Under the pieces are notes generated by a model. The model was given only the letters and a program-made list of their open reading frames with translations. It was not told the origin of the DNA and made no database searches. Source: Saccharopolyspora erythraea NRRL 2338 (GTDB lineage: Bacteria; Actinomycetota; Actinomycetes; Mycobacteriales; Pseudonocardiaceae). From it: a DNA stretch of 64,000 nt. Each line of letters opens with the position of its first letter. Within the stretch, counting starts at the first letter, position 1. The position numbers and the translations under genes are program-made. Positions 62,135 through 64,000 of the stretch are shown here, piece after piece. The stretch spans positions 5,197,584 through 5,261,583 of the forward strand of contig NC_009142.1 in assembly GCF_000062885.1 (NCBI RefSeq). Direction: 5' to 3'.

Positions 62135-63058
62135 TCAGTCCCGGCTCGGCCCGCACAGGCGCCCTTGCGCGCTGAGCACCGCCGAGCCGCTGACGGTGAC
62201 CTCGCCGCCGGCACCCGCGAACGCGGCGATGGTGCTGGGCCGTTGCATCGACTCGCCCTGGTGCACCAGCAGTTCCCCCGTGGGGTCGAGAATCCCGAGG
62301 TGCGCCAGGTAGGCGGCCAACGGCCCGGCCGCACTCCCCGTGGCGGGATCTTCGTCCAGACCCGAGCCGGGGTTGAAGAACCGGGCGGATGTGGTGGCCA
62401 CCGGCCGCCGGTCACCGACCACGGCGAGGTACACCCCTTGTGCTCCGACAGGCCGGGCGAGGTCGACAAGGGCCTTCTTGTCGACGGCGGCCGCGTCCAA
62501 CGCCGCGTCGCTCGCGACACCGACCATGAGGTGGTCGGCGCCGGTCCCCACCACGCGGGGCGGAACCGCGGGGTCAAGGTCCTCCGGCGCGAGGCCGACC
62601 GCGGCTGCCACGGCCGACGGCTCGGCCTCGGCACCGAAAGCGGCGGCGGTCTGCGCCATCGTGAGCCGGCCCGAATCCCCTACCCGGACCTCCAGCAGCC
62701 GGTCCCCGATCTCCTGCACGATCACCCCGTCGTCGGGACGCGGCACCCGGCCGGTGGCCAGCAGCCACCACCACGCGCCCAGCGCGTTGTGGCCCGCGCC
62801 GAACACCTCCACACCACCCGCGGTGAACGAGCGCAGCCGCCGGTGCGCTCCCCCGCTCCCGGCAGGCAGCACGAACGTCGTCTCGGCCTGGTTCATCTCG
62901 CGGGCCACCTGCCGCATCCAGCGCGGGGGCGGCCCCTCGCCGCCCAGCTCGCAGGCGTCGACCACCGCCAGCGGGTTGCCGGACAACGGGCTCGACCCGA
63001 ACACGTCGACCAGGGCGAACGGAACGGGATCGCGGAGCTCTGCCAACCATGAGGACAT
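62135..63058 (-). CDS. PhzF-family isomerase-like protein
   Basis: The product is 307 residues with the two-lobed diaminopimelate-epimerase-like fold. Family motifs are VDVFGSSPLSGNPLAVVDAC at the start, MNQAETTFVLPA with the catalytic Glu, RSFTAGGVEVFGAGHNALGA, and ARFFNPGSGLDEDPATGSAA. Related enzymes isomerise trans-2,3-dihydro-3-hydroxyanthranilate or similar. Most are uncharacterised. It is divergent from an Lrp/AsnC gene with a 15-bp palindrome between, and so is a likely target. Confidence 0.92.
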   Translation of the reverse strand: MSSWLAELRDPVPFALVDVFGSSPLSGNPLAVVDACELGGEGPPPRWMRQVAREMNQAETTFVLPAGSGGAHRRLRSFTAGGVEVFGAGHNALGAWWWLLATGRVPRPDDGVIVQEIGDRLLEVRVGDSGRLTMAQTAAAFGAEAEPSAVAAAVGLAPEDLDPAVPPRVVGTGADHLMVGVASDAALDAAAVDKKALVDLARPVGAQGVYLAVVGDRRPVATTSARFFNPGSGLDEDPATGSAAGPLAAYLAHLGILDPTGELLVHQGESMQRPSTIAAFAGAGGEVTVSGSAVLSAQGRLCGPSRD

Positions 63059-63124
63059 GCCACGAGACTAGGTACGCCCCACCGCCGGATCACAGCGCAC
63101 GATGACGCGATTCCGAGCGGATCA

Positions 63125-63139
63125 CCGCAGAATCTGCGG
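63125..63139. promoter_or_regulatory. Candidate Lrp/AsnC operator
   Basis: CCGCAGAATCTGCGG, a 15-bp palindrome with 7-bp arms and one central base, 12 bp before the Lrp start and between the divergent PhzF and Lrp genes. Confidence 0.55.
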
Positions 63140-63151
63140 CAGAATCAGCCC

Positions 63152-63622
63152 ATGACCACACGCCACGTGACACCGGAGCTCGACGAGGTCGACCGGGTGC
63201 TGCTGGAGGCTCTCCAACGCGACGGCCGCATCTCGATGACCGACCTGGCCCGGCAGGCGCGGCTCGGACTCTCGGCGACCCGGGTGCGCCTGCGCCGGCT
63301 GGAAGAGCACGGGATCATCACGGGCTTCACCGCCCGCGTCGACCCCTCGGCGCTCGGGTTCACGCTGCGCGCACTGGTCCGGATGAAGGTGCACGGTGCC
63401 CTCTACGACAAGGTCGAGGCGCACCTCGCCAAGAACCCGCAGATCGTCCGATGCGTGCGGGTCACCGGCGAATCCTGCTACGTCATGGAGGTGCTGGCCG
63501 CGGACATGGCCGACCTCGACACCATCACCAGCGACCTCGCCCGCACCGGCTCGGTCACCACCGACCTCGTCTACGACATCGTCGCCGACCGGCCCGTTCC
63601 CGTGGACGGGCCGGGCGGCTGA
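63152..63622 (+). CDS. Lrp/AsnC-family transcriptional regulator
   Basis: The product is 156 residues. N-terminal HTH LDEVDRVLLEALQRDGRISM with LARQARLGLSATRVRLRRLE, then an RAM domain (GFTLRALVRMKVHGALYDKV, CVRVTGESCYVMEVLAADM). The GYV-like ligand pocket reads TGESCYV. It probably responds to an amino acid and controls the divergent PhzF gene and itself. The stop is convergent to a short-chain dehydrogenase gene, 16 bp away. Confidence 0.93.
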   Translation: MTTRHVTPELDEVDRVLLEALQRDGRISMTDLARQARLGLSATRVRLRRLEEHGIITGFTARVDPSALGFTLRALVRMKVHGALYDKVEAHLAKNPQIVRCVRVTGESCYVMEVLAADMADLDTITSDLARTGSVTTDLVYDIVADRPVPVDGPGG

Positions 63623-63638
63623 GCTTGCGCTGCCGGGC

Positions 63639-64000
63639 TCAGTGGGCGGTCAGTCCGCCGTCGACGACGAACTCGGCTCCGGTGACGAACGACGACTCGT
63701 CGGAGGCCAGGAACAGCATCGTGGGCGCGACCTCGTCGGCACGTCCCGCGCGGCGCATCGGGGTGCGCACGACGTCGGGCTGCTGGTCGCCCTGCTCGTC
63801 GAGCAAGTCCTGGATCATCGGGGTCCGGATGACGCCGGGATGCACCGAGTTGACCCGGACTCCCTGCGTGGCGTACTCGACCGCGGCGGTTTTGGTCAGC
63901 AGCCGCACGGCTCCCTTGGATGCCTGGTAGGCGGCGGCCGCCCCGCTGCCGACGAGACCGAGGACCGACGAAGTGTTGATGACCGATCCGCCGCCGGACG
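63639..64000 (-). CDS. Short-chain dehydrogenase/reductase (partial, N-terminus outside window)
   Basis: The last 120 or so residues are present. NTSSVLGLVGSGAAAAYQAS (catalytic Ser and Tyr) runs into K in ASKGAVRLLTK, then RVNSVHPGVIRTPM and the closing FVTGAEFVVDGGLTAH. This is a classical SDR of the glucose-1-dehydrogenase or 3-alpha-hydroxysteroid-dehydrogenase-like group. The nucleotide-binding half lies beyond 64000. The substrate cannot be stated. Confidence 0.9.
   Translation of the reverse strand, partial: SGGGSVINTSSVLGLVGSGAAAAYQASKGAVRLLTKTAAVEYATQGVRVNSVHPGVIRTPMIQDLLDEQGDQQPDVVRTPMRRAGRADEVAPTMLFLASDESSFVTGAEFVVDGGLTAH

Noticed and set aside
62135-63058. A phenazine biosynthesis role for the PhzF-like protein
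   Set aside because: PhzF-family proteins are common outside phenazine clusters and no other phz gene is present.

Overview
The window is very GC-rich, uses GTG starts freely, keeps intergenic gaps short and carries an actinobacterial gene set: furA-katG, a PucR/mmsA locus, BioQ-type biotin control, LAL/AfsR-like regulators and many LacI, IclR, PadR, Lrp and MmyB-type XRE regulators. I infer a filamentous actinomycete, probably Pseudonocardiales (Saccharopolyspora-like). The genus is a guess. No rRNA, tRNA, CRISPR array or replication origin was seen.

Region 1 (1-12.2 kb) looks like a small specialised-metabolite locus. It holds the tail of a UbiA-like membrane prenyltransferase, a squalene/terpene-cyclase-fold protein without the DxDD acid motif, a UbiH/squalene-epoxidase-like flavin monooxygenase, an O-methyltransferase and a TauD-type dioxygenase. 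Three large LAL-type regulators follow; the third has lost its DNA-binding domain. The gene order suggests a prenylated or terpenoid product that is oxidised and methylated.

Region 2 (12.5-21.7 kb) starts with a papain-fold protein whose catalytic segments are in permuted order. A cyclitol/sugar catabolic operon follows (two TIM-barrel isomerases/dehydratases, a Gfo/Idh/MocA dehydrogenase, a sugar porter) with a divergent LacI repressor and a clear operator at the promoter. Next come a tautomerase, an aldo/keto reductase and a second, paralogous LacI with a perfect 24-bp palindrome upstream.

Region 3 (22-33 kb) has a glycine-rich small protein with a leader-like N-terminus, a PadR/SnoaL-like pair, furA-katG with an apparently leaderless promoter and tandem terminators, a short SDR, a permease remnant, and PucR with mmsA and an omega-aminotransferase.

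Region 4 (33-40 kb) has a double-HTH MerR regulator, two different insertion sequences (IS630, IS982) stacked on one CTAG site, an IclR regulator, a half MFS transporter and a LysR gene broken by two -1 frameshifts.

Region 5 (39.5-43.7 kb) is the biotin operon bioB-bioA-bioF. It has a divergent TetR repressor and two TGAAC-N3-GTTCA boxes. bioD is absent from the window.

Region 6 (43.8-48.1 kb) is a decayed accessory stretch: an Imm1-like immunity protein, a broken FAD monooxygenase, an unusual 63-residue Trp/Gly/His repeat peptide, a frameshifted LysR, and truncated CaiB and acyl-CoA dehydrogenase genes meeting at deletion joints.

Region 7 (48.3-64 kb) has a secreted subtilase, folE, a Cys-rich HTH regulator, an XRE regulator sharing a 20-bp site with an aldo/keto reductase promoter, a zinc alcohol dehydrogenase and cupin, a DUF574-type methyltransferase, a LysR-controlled operon (creatinase-like M24 protein, MHS transporter, FAD amino-acid oxidoreductase), PhzF, an Lrp regulator and a partial SDR.
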